NCBI RefSeq assembly: GCF_003473545.1
Contig: NZ_QUCM01000001.1
Span: forward strand, 248,001 to 312,000
Direction: 5' to 3'
Source of the DNA: Clostridium sp. AM22-11AC
GTDB taxonomy: Bacteria > Bacillota > Clostridia > Lachnospirales > Lachnospiraceae
DNA length: 64,000 nt
Numbering within the stretch: position 1 is the first letter of the stretch; each line of letters begins with the position of its first letter. Below, piece by piece: positions 55,720 through 63,854 of the stretch. The notes under the pieces are model-generated. The model had not been told where the DNA came from, made no database searches, and worked only from the letters and a program-made list of their open reading frames with translations. Position numbers and translations under genes: made by a program.

Positions 55720-56397
55720 TCCCCCATTCTTTCGGAAGGCGGTTTTTCTGACAATGCTATTTGGCGGCCGGTAAAACATTTCAATTACACTTATCTACGC
55801 AATGCTTTTCAAACCGCTTTACTCAATGAAATGGAACAGCACATCGGACCTTCCTTCAAAAAGATTAAAGCTTATATCTATCACAAGGACAAAAACGGCT
55901 TTTATGTCTATGCCAAGCCTAATCTCTGCGACCCTAATACTGTCATTAAATACATTGGCCGCTATCTTGGCCGTCCGGTTATTGCCTTAAAACGGATTGA
56001 TTCTTACGATGGTAAAAATGTTACTTTTCACTATAATCGTCACGAAGATAATACTTATGTTAAACGTACGATTCCGGCAATCGAGTTTATTAAACTTCTT
56101 ATCCAACATATACCGGAAAAACATTTTAAAATGATCCGCTACTATGGTCTCTATGCGAGGCACCGTGAAATTGACACTAAACTTTATCGTGCTATTCACA
56201 AATCGAAACACCGCTTCATAAAAAGTTTTACGAAATGGAGACAGGACATTCTTTTATCTTTTGGATATGATCCTTTATTCTGTCCTCACTGCAAGAAGGA
56301 AATGGCGCTGGTAGAAGTCTACTATCGTCACAAACGGGTTTCTCTACAAGAACTTTATGAAAGAACAATGGCTAAAGTCAAATGCCGCTCTGCTTGA
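55720..56397 (+). pseudogene. 5'-truncated IS91-like (Y2_Tnp) transposase
   Basis: The C-terminal ~225 residues of a Y2-type transposase: SEGGFSDNAIWRPVKHFNYT, KYIGRYLGRPVIALKRID, VTFHYNRHEDN, IPEKHFKMIRYYGLYARHRE, and a zinc-finger-like FCPHCKKEMAL near the end. The open frame has an ATG at 55831, but homology by recall runs upstream to about 55720; before that a TGA at 55645 and unrelated sequence follow. The N-terminal zinc region and the HUH motif are missing, so it is inactive. Confidence 0.85.
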
Positions 56398-56455
56398 TTT
56401 TTCTTCCTGTCTGTATCATACTAAACTCATCAACAGACAGGAAGGAATTTAAACT

Positions 56456-56641
56456 ATGGATGCAAAGCTTATAGAGAAACTTAGGCAAAAATACACCAAG
56501 AATCCTCCAGAGGGAATGACACCCAGCCTGGTCAAAAACATGACAGACTCTGACCTTTTGGATATGCACTATTTTCTTACCGAAGATGACGATCTTGATG
56601 ACGATGAATTTGAAGAAGGCTTTTACATTGACTTCTTTTAA
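56456..56641 (+). CDS. Small acidic protein accompanying the IS91-like transposase
   Basis: 61 residues; AGGAAGG precedes the ATG. Helical start (MDAKLIEKLRQKY), NPPEGMTP, then an Asp/Glu-rich tail (EDDDLDDDEFEEGF). From memory, similar small ORFs follow this transposase type in Clostridia, so it is probably element cargo. Function unknown. Confidence 0.6.
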   Translation: MDAKLIEKLRQKYTKNPPEGMTPSLVKNMTDSDLLDMHYFLTEDDDLDDDEFEEGFYIDFF

Positions 56642-56660
56642 TCTATCGTCTGTTTGCCAT

Positions 56661-56685
56661 GCCCGCCTTTGTTCGGGCTCTTTTT
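56661..56685 (+). terminator. Terminator of the IS-borne genes
   Basis: GCCCG / CGGGC arms with an 8-base loop, followed by TCTTTTT. Confidence 0.65.
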
Positions 56686-56691
56686 ATCAAG

Positions 56692-56711
56692 AGTTCGACG
56701 GAAGTCGAACT
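56692..56711. mobile_element. Terminal palindrome, probable IS91-like element end
   Basis: AGTTCGAC-GGAA-GTCGAACT is a perfect 8-bp stem with a 4-base loop directly after the element's terminator. Single-strand hairpins mark the ends recognised by HUH transposases, so this may be the right end of the element. Confidence 0.45.
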
Positions 56712-56721
56712 TTCCTATTGT

Positions 56722-56750
56722 AAAAAAAAGAGGACTGTTTAAGCCCTCTT
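56722..56750 (-). terminator. Terminator of the yesL-like gene
   Basis: Minus strand AAGAGGG, loop, CCTCTT, then T8. It lies about 27 bp after the stop. Confidence 0.8.
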
Positions 56751-56776
56751 TGATGTGTATATTCGTATGATCTGTT

Positions 56777-57511
56777 TTATTTTCCTTTTAAGCTCTGGAT
56801 CGCATCCTCGATCTCCTGATTGTTTTCATCCAGTAAAGGTGAAATTCCATTTGAATGTTCCTGATCCTCTTCCTTTGGAATATACTTTTTAAAGATCTCT
56901 GTAAAAAAGTAGGAATTGATAAAAGCAATCAGCGGAAATCCGAATAAAAGCAGGAGCATCGATACCTGTGGTACCATATACAGAGCAACATAAACTCCTG
57001 CTACTACAAGACCATCAATGATCAGCATGGAAATGGTCTGGAGCAGATGACGCACAGACATGAAAAATGCATTAAATAATGTACGTTTCACTGTGTTATA
57101 AAATCTTGCCTGTAATGGAAAAATATAAGTAGTAACAAACAGCAAGATCAATGTCATAGCACCAAATACAGCTGACATCACTGTTTTTACAACCGTTGAT
57201 ACAGTTACCACTCCTGACATAAGAAACCACAGATCAAATCCCAGCAATCCGCCAGCTACAAGGATCATCAGCCAGATCGCTGTTGCCTGCTTAAAGTTCT
57301 GGGTAAAGGAATGGAAAAATGACTTGATGGTAGAACCATCATCGTCACGTACCAGTTTTAAGGTAACATAATATACCGCTGTAGTAGCTGCTCCTGCTGT
57401 AAATACAGGGATGCAGCAGATCACCCACAAAAGATTTAAAAGTACCAGATCTCCCAGTTTTCCTATAAAACGCCACACCGGGTTATCATAATTAAAAAGA
57501 CCCTGAAACAT
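56777..57511 (-). CDS. YesL-family (DUF624) membrane protein
   Basis: 244 residues with about 5 helices. The family start NPVWRFIGKLGDLVLLNLLWVICCIP-type block (MFQGLFNYDNPVWRF) and AGAATTAVYYVTLKLVRDDDG are clear. DUF624 genes usually sit with carbohydrate two-component or ABC systems; this one stands alone. Its 5' leader consists of tandem structured repeats (57531-57814). AGGAAAGAAGAGG lies upstream of the ATG. Confidence 0.85.
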   Translation of the reverse strand: MFQGLFNYDNPVWRFIGKLGDLVLLNLLWVICCIPVFTAGAATTAVYYVTLKLVRDDDGSTIKSFFHSFTQNFKQATAIWLMILVAGGLLGFDLWFLMSGVVTVSTVVKTVMSAVFGAMTLILLFVTTYIFPLQARFYNTVKRTLFNAFFMSVRHLLQTISMLIIDGLVVAGVYVALYMVPQVSMLLLLFGFPLIAFINSYFFTEIFKKYIPKEEDQEHSNGISPLLDENNQEIEDAIQSLKGK

Positions 57512-57530
57512 ATTTTATCCTCTTCTTTCC

Positions 57531-57814
57531 TGCTTACGCAGCCGCTTATTTTCCACTGCGCTCATTTCTATATACTCAGGTCCACGCACTGACGTGCTCT
57601 ACTGCCTGCTTCGCAGGCGGAACCTTCGTTAATGGCTTGTGTAAAATAAATGTCTGCTTACGCAGCCGCTTATTTTCCACTGCGCTCATTTCTATATACT
57701 CAGGTCCACGCACTGACGTGCTCTACTGCCTGCTTCGCAGGCGGAACCTTCGTTAATGGCTTGTGTAAAATAAATGTCTGCTTACGCAGCCGCTTATTTT
57801 CCACTGCGCTCATT
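57531..57814 (-). repeat. 124-bp tandem array of the structured leader element (locus B)
   Basis: Two identical 124-bp units (57531-57654, 57655-57778) and a 36-bp partial unit (57779-57814). Read on the minus strand each unit has domain I (GTGGAAAATAA with TTATTTTACAC, capped by CTGC-gtaa-GCAG) and domain II (GGTTCC with GGACC outside; GCCTGC-gaa-GCAGGC; AGTAGA; GCAC-gtca-GTGC). This matches locus A at 4469-4640 in order and shape, with compensatory changes in the outer, second inner and domain I stems. It lies between a predicted promoter and yesL. Confidence 0.8.
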
Positions 57815-57816
57815 AC

Positions 57817-57825
57817 ATTGTATCA
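57817..57825 (-). promoter_or_regulatory. Extended -10 promoter of the yesL-like gene
   Basis: Minus strand TGATACAAT, with a weak TTCCAT 17 bases upstream. The predicted start falls at the beginning of the repeat array (AATGAGCGCAG). Confidence 0.55.
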
Positions 57826-57852
57826 TATTAAGTGTAAAAATGGAACGAGTAG

Positions 57853-57881
57853 TTGCGGGTATCTGCATTTTCAGCTATACT
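57853..57881 (+). promoter_or_regulatory. Promoter of the 227-aa membrane-anchored protein
   Basis: TTGCGG (57853-57858), 17-base spacer, TATACT (57876-57881). The transcript is predicted to begin with AATGAGCGCAG (57889-57899), an inverted copy of the first bases of the divergent repeat transcript. Confidence 0.6.
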
Positions 57882-57933
57882 GTAGTGTAATGAGCGCAGA
57901 AAAATCCAGACGTCAACCTGAAAGGAATACATC

Positions 57934-58617
57934 ATGGAACTGAAAAAAGACATAAAAAGTGAACTTGAGAAAATAAAACAAATGTCCGGGAAAGACCGGA
58001 TCTGGTATATTTATGAATATTATAAATTTCATATTGTAGCTGTCATTCTGGCATTTACCCTTTTATGGGTAGTAGGAAGCAGCCTGTATCGCCAGACCTT
58101 TACCACACGGCTTACTTTCGCCATTGTCAATGACCGTTCCGGCGGTGAGTCATCTATGGATGAATTTGAAAACAGCTTAAAAGAAGCTCTTGGTTTTGGT
58201 AAGAAGGATCTGATCGAGATCAATTCCGGACTGTTTATCAATGCTGATGGCTCCCAGTCTTCCGAATATTCCTATGCAAGTATGGCAAAGATTGCTGCTT
58301 TAGCAGCCGGAGGAGACCTGGATATTATCATCGCTGATGCAAAGACACTGGAACATTATGAGTCCCAGGGCGCATTTTTAGATCTGAAGGAATTCCTGCC
58401 CCAGGATCTGTTAGAACGTGCCGAAAAAGAAGACCTTTTCTTCTATACAGACAATGAAAAAGGGCAGTCAACTGCTGCCGCTATTTCACTGGAACCTACT
58501 GCATTTTCCGATATGACCGGTGTCTCGATCCAGCCGCCCTATCTGGCAGTTATTGCATCTTCTCAGCATACAGAAGATACGCTCCGGGCCATCCAGTGGC
58601 TGTTTGATCAGAAATAA
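57934..58617 (+). CDS. Membrane-anchored extracellular protein of unknown function
   Basis: 227 residues. A basic cytosolic start with an amphipathic helix (KKDIKSELEKIKQMSGKDRIW), one membrane helix (about 31-49), then a ~175-residue external domain that recalls solute-binding folds (GGDLDIIIADAKTLEHYES, LDLKEFLPQDLLERAE). I do not know a named family. Divergent from yesL. Its last 68 bases overlap the convergent GNAT gene. Confidence 0.7.
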   Translation: MELKKDIKSELEKIKQMSGKDRIWYIYEYYKFHIVAVILAFTLLWVVGSSLYRQTFTTRLTFAIVNDRSGGESSMDEFENSLKEALGFGKKDLIEINSGLFINADGSQSSEYSYASMAKIAALAAGGDLDIIIADAKTLEHYESQGAFLDLKEFLPQDLLERAEKEDLFFYTDNEKGQSTAAAISLEPTAFSDMTGVSIQPPYLAVIASSQHTEDTLRAIQWLFDQK

Positions 58618-59320
58618 CTTTTACTACTTCCATTCCAAGGCTTTCTGCCAGTGCGCAGGAGGCCTTGTTTTTTGCTTCAATCCAGGCGCAGAGTCTGGCA
58701 GAAAGGACTTCGTGGGAATAAGAAAGAATGGCTTTAGCTGCTTCTGTTGCATAGCCATTTTTCCTGTAAGGTTTAAAAATATGGTATCCCAGTTCCAGCC
58801 AGCAAAGGTCGTCTGGAAGAGTGGGTAGCGCCTGCAAAGCAGTTTCCGGAAGATTGGGGTTACTGACGCCGGCCATGCCGATGAGAAGCGACGGACTTTT
58901 CTTTAACACAGCCCAGGTCCCATATTCATAAAAACCATACTGGTTCTTTATATATACTTCTAATTTGTCCGGATCACGGAATATCTCTTCTTCCTTACCA
59001 TATTCTTCTTCTGGTATGTTCTCTGCATCCTCTTTTACAAATTCACGGATGTACAGTCGCTCTGTCTCGTCAATAAGCCACGGAAGTCCCAGATACCGGC
59101 GCAGGATCAGTTCTAAAAGTTCTTCTGTCACATATTCCATTGAGGGAACTACATAAGGGATCCCCTGAAAATCTCTGCTCGCTCCCTCCCCATTTCCCGT
59201 ATCCAGACAACCTAAAACAGCCCTTCCGGAAGCTTTTGCCTCCAAAAGGGCCTGTGGTTCGTCAGATATGAGAAGCGTATATTCTTTTCCTTCTATTGAA
59301 AGAGTCCGCTCCTGCTTCAT
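58550..59320 (-). CDS. GNAT-family N-acetyltransferase with extra N-terminal domain
   Basis: 256 residues. The N-terminal ~85 residues form a separate small domain (EGKEYTLLISDEPQALLEAKASG) of unknown role. The GNAT fold follows from about 88: LYIREFVKEDAENI, GMAGVSNPNL, ELGYHIFKPYRKNGYATEAAKAI (acetyl-CoA loop, KNGYA replacing QxxGxG/A) and NKASCALAESLGM. RimJ/RimL-like, so a protein N-terminal or small-molecule amine acceptor. It overlaps the convergent gene by 68 bp. Confidence 0.82.
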   Translation of the reverse strand: MKQERTLSIEGKEYTLLISDEPQALLEAKASGRAVLGCLDTGNGEGASRDFQGIPYVVPSMEYVTEELLELILRRYLGLPWLIDETERLYIREFVKEDAENIPEEEYGKEEEIFRDPDKLEVYIKNQYGFYEYGTWAVLKKSPSLLIGMAGVSNPNLPETALQALPTLPDDLCWLELGYHIFKPYRKNGYATEAAKAILSYSHEVLSARLCAWIEAKNKASCALAESLGMEVVKVISDQTATGWPGAYLLYAEKMQ

Positions 59321-59392
59321 ATTGTTCTGTCTCCTGTAAGAACCGTTTTTTACTATTTACTGCTGTTTTTCCGTTATATCACCGGCAATCTA

Positions 59393-59911
59393 TCAGTATT
59401 TTTCTGGCTCTGGGTATTCTACACCAAAAGTATCTACTGTCATAGATTTGATCTTCTGTGTCTTTAATGGACGGTCAGAATAATCGGTGCGCTCTTCTGC
59501 GATCTTATTTACAACATCCATTCCCTCTGTAACCTTGCCAAATGCTGCATAAGCGCCGTCCAGATGAGGAGCATCTTTGTGCATGATAAAGAACTGGGAG
59601 CCAGCAGAGTTAGGCATCATGGATCTTGCCATGGATAAAACTCCCTCGGTGTGCTTTAAATCATTCTTAAAACCATTCTGGCTGAACTCACCCTTAATAC
59701 TGTAACCTGGGCCACCCATACCAGTTCCCTGAGGGCAACCGCCCTGGATCATAAATCCACGGATGACTCTGTGGAAGATCAGGCCATCATAATAACCTTT
59801 CTTTACCAGGCTGATAAAGTTATTTACTGTGTTTGGTGCTACTTCCGGATATAATTCTGCTTTCATCACATCACCATTTTCCATGATGATAGTAACAACT
59901 GGATTTGCCAT
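59393..59911 (-). CDS. Cyclophilin-type peptidyl-prolyl cis-trans isomerase
   Basis: 172 residues, cytosolic (no signal). Catalytic FHRVIRGFMIQGG with Arg, GSQFFIMHKDAPHLDG and FGKVTEGMDVV are intact. Accelerates proline isomerisation during folding. GGAGAAG precedes the ATG. Monocistronic, with a promoter at 59971-59999. Confidence 0.95.
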   Translation of the reverse strand: MANPVVTIIMENGDVMKAELYPEVAPNTVNNFISLVKKGYYDGLIFHRVIRGFMIQGGCPQGTGMGGPGYSIKGEFSQNGFKNDLKHTEGVLSMARSMMPNSAGSQFFIMHKDAPHLDGAYAAFGKVTEGMDVVNKIAEERTDYSDRPLKTQKIKSMTVDTFGVEYPEPEKY

Positions 59912-59970
59912 TGTTTTTCTTCTCCTTTATGCTTCAGAATTGGCCTGTGGGGTGCAGGCTCTTTTTGTTT

Positions 59971-59999
59971 AATATAGCAGATTGTAGGCGGGTTGTCCA
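59971..59999 (-). promoter_or_regulatory. Promoter of the cyclophilin gene
   Basis: Minus strand TGGACA (59994-59999), 17-base spacer, TATATT (59971-59976). Confidence 0.65.
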
Positions 60000-60024
60000 G
60001 TGAAGTGGAAACCACTTATACGCT

Positions 60025-60345
60025 CTAATAATTCGTTATAATTAAATGTTCTGCCTTACGATCATTTCTATTCATAAAACTTACCATATATTTTTTATCA
60101 AAACTTGTTATATTGAAATTATCTTTATATAATTCATAGATAAAATCCGTATTTTTAATAATCAGTAATATTTTGGCGGGCGTCCGCTTTAAACATTCAC
60201 ACAGACGTTTTTGCTCCTCATGTCCAAACTCATTCTGTGCATAAGTAGAAAAGTCTGTATCATAAGGCGGATCTAAGAAACAAATATTTTTAAAGCAGCT
60301 ATTTTTGAGTATCTTTAGTTTACACGACTTCATCATCATCGTCAA
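60025..60345 (-). pseudogene. C-terminal fragment of a Dam-type DNA adenine methylase
   Basis: About 106 residues containing FLDPPYDTDFSTYAQNEF (the DPPY catalytic motif IV of D12-class N6-adenine methylases) and the C-terminal DKKYMVSFMNRNDRKAEHL. Intact enzymes are ~270 residues; the SAM-binding motif I and target-recognition domain are missing and no start with a ribosome site is seen. Directly upstream another frame encodes a short acidic tail (SDESEMIDDDDEVV) ending at a stop. A decayed modification gene. Confidence 0.75.
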
Positions 60346-60404
60346 TCATTTCACTTTCGTCACTTAGAATCAATTTGACTAAATTAAATTGTTATTCAAA
60401 AGCC

Positions 60405-60437
60405 AAAAAGGATGTCACTCCTTGCGAAGCAACATCC
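60405..60437 (-). terminator. Terminator of the thioesterase transcript
   Basis: GGATGT ... ACATCC arms (60410-60437) enclosing a TTGC/GCAA inner stem, followed by T5 on the minus strand, 51 bp after the stop. Confidence 0.75.
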
Positions 60438-60487
60438 AGTCCCATTTATTTCATCCCTATTTACTTAAATAATCTCTCGAACCTGAC

Positions 60488-60865
60488 CTACAATGTACGC
60501 CCAACTTTATGAGGCTTACCATTTTCATCTACAGCTACAAAGGTAAAGAATGCTTCTGCTGTCTGGACCTGTTCTTCTTCCGGGTCCTGATCCATCATAA
60601 CTGTGATCTTGATCTTCATGGAAGTGTTTCCTACATGGACAACTTCTGCATTGATATCAATAAAGCTTCCCTGAGGCATAGGACGCATAAAACGAATGCT
60701 TTCAATCCCTACTGTCATAACTTCCGAATGTGCAAAGCGCTTTGCTGCAATTCCGGATACTTCGTCCATCCAGTCAAGCAGTCTTCCTCCATAAAGATTT
60801 CCTGCATCATTGGTTGAAGCCGGCATTACGATCCGTGACATTTTTGTAACTGGTAATTCCATCAT
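60488..60865 (-). CDS. Acyl-CoA thioesterase, hotdog fold (YciA/BFIT-like)
   Basis: 125 residues, a single hotdog domain. NDAGNLYGGRLLDWMDEVSGIAA-type block: Asn/Asp and GG-LL-WMDE positions are the catalytic and CoA sites of this family; FMRPMPQGSFIDINAEVV follows. AAAGGAG precedes the ATG. Hydrolyses acyl-CoA to free acid and CoA. It follows the leuB-like gene by 30 bp. Confidence 0.88.
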   Translation of the reverse strand: MMELPVTKMSRIVMPASTNDAGNLYGGRLLDWMDEVSGIAAKRFAHSEVMTVGIESIRFMRPMPQGSFIDINAEVVHVGNTSMKIKITVMMDQDPEEEQVQTAEAFFTFVAVDENGKPHKVGRTL

Positions 60866-60895
60866 ATTTTCTCCTTTATTATGAAATATACTTCT

Positions 60896-61984
60896 TTAGG
60901 AAACTGCCTCGATCTCATCTGCGATCCGTTTTCCCATCTCTTTTGTTCCTACCAGGATCTTTCCTTTATGCCAGATATCTGCAGTTGCAATATTGGCCGC
61001 TAAAACCTGGCGGATGGCTTCTTCTATGGCTCCGGCCTCTGCCTCTAAGCCAAAGGAAAGGCGCAGCATCTGGGCTGCAGCCGCAATCATGCCAATGGGA
61101 TTGACCATATCTTTTCCGATCACAGACTCATCTGGATAATGAAGCTGGTTCGGTGTGTAAATCCCCTGCTCTGTATTACTTAATTCCGCAGAGGGATAAA
61201 GATAGGGCGTTCCGGTCAGTTCTGTTCCTTCATCAGATATTATATCACCAAACAGATTGGAGGTAACAAAAACGTCAAACCGACCTGGATTTCGGATCAG
61301 CTCCATGGCTGCATTATCAATATATAAATGTTCCAGTTCCACATCTGGAAAATCCTCGGAAACCTGCTGTACAGTCTGACGCCAGAGACGGGAACTGCCA
61401 AGAACATTTGACTTGTCCAGATTGGTAACTTTGTTCTTTCGGCTTTTTGCCAGTTTAAAGGCAGTATAGGCAGTCTTCCTTACAATTGTTTCATTATAAT
61501 ACTCATATTCATAAGCTTCCCGACCGCCGTCCCCATTTCCCTGGACTTTGGCAGAGCAGAAAACTCCCCCTGCAATATCACGGACAAAAGCAACATCCAT
61601 TCCCTGCTCCAGACGTTCTGCTTTTAAGGGAGAAAAACATTTTAAAGAAGGATACATACGCACAGGACGGATATTGGTACTTACCTGCAGTACCTTTCTC
61701 AGTATCATAAGAGCGCCTTCCGGACGCTTATCCAACGGCCAGTCCTGGTATTTTTTCAGACCTGAATTTCCAAATAAGACAGCCGGAACCTGGGTACAGA
61801 TTTTTAAACTTTCCTGTGGAAGAGGTTCTTTTCCTGCTTCAATGGCCTGAGAGCAGGCTAAAACAGGATACAGCTTTAAATGATGGCCGAACCGGCGGCA
61901 GACTGCCTGAAGCACCCGTACTGCCTCTTCCATCATCTCCGGTCCTACACCATCTCCCTGTATTACTGCTGCTTCCAGTTTCAT
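60896..61984 (-). CDS. leuB: Isocitrate/isopropylmalate dehydrogenase-family enzyme, LeuB-like
   Basis: 362 residues. Beta-decarboxylating dehydrogenase fold: IQGDGVGPEMM, TNIRPVRMYP, FVRDIAGGVF, KVTNLDKSNVLGSSRLWR and TSNLFGDIISDEGTELTG. The VDKANVL-type and NLFGDI blocks favour 3-isopropylmalate dehydrogenase, but the usual LGMLPSAS is changed to TPYLYPSAEL, and no leuA/C/D genes are nearby. Tartrate or malate dehydrogenase activity of the same family is an alternative, of interest given the tartrate operon. Confidence 0.7.
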   Translation of the reverse strand: MKLEAAVIQGDGVGPEMMEEAVRVLQAVCRRFGHHLKLYPVLACSQAIEAGKEPLPQESLKICTQVPAVLFGNSGLKKYQDWPLDKRPEGALMILRKVLQVSTNIRPVRMYPSLKCFSPLKAERLEQGMDVAFVRDIAGGVFCSAKVQGNGDGGREAYEYEYYNETIVRKTAYTAFKLAKSRKNKVTNLDKSNVLGSSRLWRQTVQQVSEDFPDVELEHLYIDNAAMELIRNPGRFDVFVTSNLFGDIISDEGTELTGTPYLYPSAELSNTEQGIYTPNQLHYPDESVIGKDMVNPIGMIAAAAQMLRLSFGLEAEAGAIEEAIRQVLAANIATADIWHKGKILVGTKEMGKRIADEIEAVS

Positions 61985-62020
61985 ATTGCATCACACCTTC
62001 TCTCTTCATTCTTTTCCATA

Positions 62021-62671
62021 TCAACGACTTCCTTTTATCCCACAGATCTTCTCTACTGCCGGTTTTAACACCTTCTGCATCGGCTTCATCAGCTTTCCTA
62101 CCAGCAATGCGCATATCACGGTTCCTTCCCGGATGCCATCCAGTTTTCCAAGAAATACAAAAGAAAGGACAATACCGATCACAACGGTCAGACAATCCAT
62201 GATGACCTTAATATCATGAAAAGGCTTGTCCGGGAAGAATACACGGTTTACTGCATGGGTCATTCCTTCCATAGGCATATTTACCAGCTGCACATCCATA
62301 TACAGGCATACGCCTATTGCTACAAAAACGATACTGATCGCCAGCATAACCAGCTGCCCCGGATAGGTGGGAATGGCAAAATCTCCCACCACTTTCTTTG
62401 CAACATCTACAAAACGGCCAAAAATCGTGGAAAATATCAGCTGCGTCAAATCTATGGGACGGAATTTTTTTCTTAACAATAATATCTGCACCAGAATATA
62501 AAAAGCAAAAATGCCGATCACGCAGTTTCCAAGATCCAGTCCTGTAATGCGGCTGATCACATAGGGAAGGGAGTTTACCGGTGAAACTCCCAGAGAAGAA
62601 TTAACAGAAAATGCCACTCCAAAGGCCATGAATAAAAGTCCGGTCACATAGATCAGGGCCTTTTTTACCAT
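62021..62671 (-). CDS. YczE/YitT-like integral membrane protein
   Basis: 216 residues from the ATG at 62671, which overlaps the buk stop (TGATG); two in-frame ATGs up to 62692 are possible. Five to six helices with LLFMAFGVAFSVNSSLGVSPVNSLPYV and YMDVQLVNMPMEGMTHAV, typical of the YczE/DUF6198 group. Function unknown. Co-translated with butyrate kinase. Confidence 0.8.
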   Translation of the reverse strand: MVKKALIYVTGLLFMAFGVAFSVNSSLGVSPVNSLPYVISRITGLDLGNCVIGIFAFYILVQILLLRKKFRPIDLTQLIFSTIFGRFVDVAKKVVGDFAIPTYPGQLVMLAISIVFVAIGVCLYMDVQLVNMPMEGMTHAVNRVFFPDKPFHDIKVIMDCLTVVIGIVLSFVFLGKLDGIREGTVICALLVGKLMKPMQKVLKPAVEKICGIKGSR

Positions 62672-63774
62672 CAGCATGTAAATCCACTCCATACTGGAAT
62701 ACCTGTATAAGTCTTCGCCTCTTCTTCCCCGCTTAATACACGGATCGCACCTGCTGCCAGTGCTTCCATTTCAAACTCGCCTGCCATAACAGTGATCGGC
62801 GCAATAAAGGAAAGCATTTCTGTCAGTTTTTCTACTACATACTTGTCATGGGAGATGCCGCCTGTTAATACGATCCCGTCCACCTTTCCATGAAGGACTG
62901 CTGCCATAGAACCTGCTGTCTTTCCGATCTCATAGATCATGGAATCGTAAATTAATTTCGCATACTTATTCCCATTTTCGATCATGGCAGTTACTTCTCT
63001 TGCATCAGAAGTTCCCAGGTGATCTACCAGGCCACCGGTCTTTGTGATCTTCTCACGCATCTCTTTTTCTGTATATTTACCGGAATAGCACATGGTCACA
63101 ACATCCTTTACAGGAAGCTGGCCACAGCGGGTTGGTGCCATTGGGCCGTCACCATTTGCAATATCATTGGAATCAACCATTTTTCCCATTCTGTGGGCAG
63201 TAACGGAAATACCGCCGCCAATGTGGCAGATGATCAGGTTCATGTCCTCATATTTCTTGCCCTGCTTTGCTGCAAAACGGATGCCGATCTCCTTCTGGTT
63301 TAATGCATGGATACGGCTCTCTCTGTATACACCCTTTAAGCCGGTTACACGGGCTACATCCTGGAACTCATCTACATCTGGTGGATTTACTACAAATGCA
63401 ACTCCGCCGAATTCTTTGGAAAATGCATCTGCCAGCTGTGCGCCTAAGGTTGCCGGATGCTTTACGGTATAGCAGGTTCTTGCATGCTCAAGAAGTTTGT
63501 CACCAATAGTGAAAACGCCGCCTTCTACATTTACCAGGCCGCCGCCTCTTGCGGAAAATGCATCTACGCCTTCTAAGGTTTGTCCTTCTTCTTTCAGGAC
63601 ATTTAAGATCATTTCCTTTCTGTATGGAAGCTGGTCGCTGATCTCCTTGAACTCTTTTAATTTTTCTGCATCATGGCTGATATTTCTGGAAAAAATTTCC
63701 TTTTCTCCTTCAAACATGGCGATCTTTGTGGAAGTAGAACCGGGGTTGATAGCAAATACTTTATAGTTTTTCAT
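62671..63774 (-). CDS. buk: Butyrate kinase
   Basis: 367 residues. ASKHA kinase blocks: AINPGSTSTKIAMF at the N-terminus, ARGGGLVNVEGGVF, ICHIGGGISVTAHRMGKMVDSNDI and VLTGGISHDKYV. Converts butyryl phosphate to butyrate with ATP synthesis. Phosphotransbutyrylase is not in the window. Branched-chain 2-methylpropanoate kinase activity is an alternative, and the leuB-like neighbour makes it worth noting. Confidence 0.93.
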   Translation of the reverse strand: MKNYKVFAINPGSTSTKIAMFEGEKEIFSRNISHDAEKLKEFKEISDQLPYRKEMILNVLKEEGQTLEGVDAFSARGGGLVNVEGGVFTIGDKLLEHARTCYTVKHPATLGAQLADAFSKEFGGVAFVVNPPDVDEFQDVARVTGLKGVYRESRIHALNQKEIGIRFAAKQGKKYEDMNLIICHIGGGISVTAHRMGKMVDSNDIANGDGPMAPTRCGQLPVKDVVTMCYSGKYTEKEMREKITKTGGLVDHLGTSDAREVTAMIENGNKYAKLIYDSMIYEIGKTAGSMAAVLHGKVDGIVLTGGISHDKYVVEKLTEMLSFIAPITVMAGEFEMEALAAGAIRVLSGEEEAKTYTGIPVWSGFTC

Positions 63775-63793
63775 AATGATTTTCTCCTATTTT

Positions 63794-63829
63794 CTAAAAG
63801 AGGCACGCTGACATAGCGCCAACGTGCCT
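63794..63829 (-). terminator. Terminator of the 2-hydroxycarboxylate transporter gene
   Basis: AGGCACG / GCGTGCCT arms around a 13-base loop, then CTTTTAG on the minus strand, between this gene's stop and buk. Confidence 0.65.
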
Positions 63830-63854
63830 GATTTTGTGTTGTAATGTGCCTGCC

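Noticed and set aside
57531..57814. CRISPR array
   Set aside because: Units are 124 bp, contiguous, with no unique spacers and no cas genes nearby.
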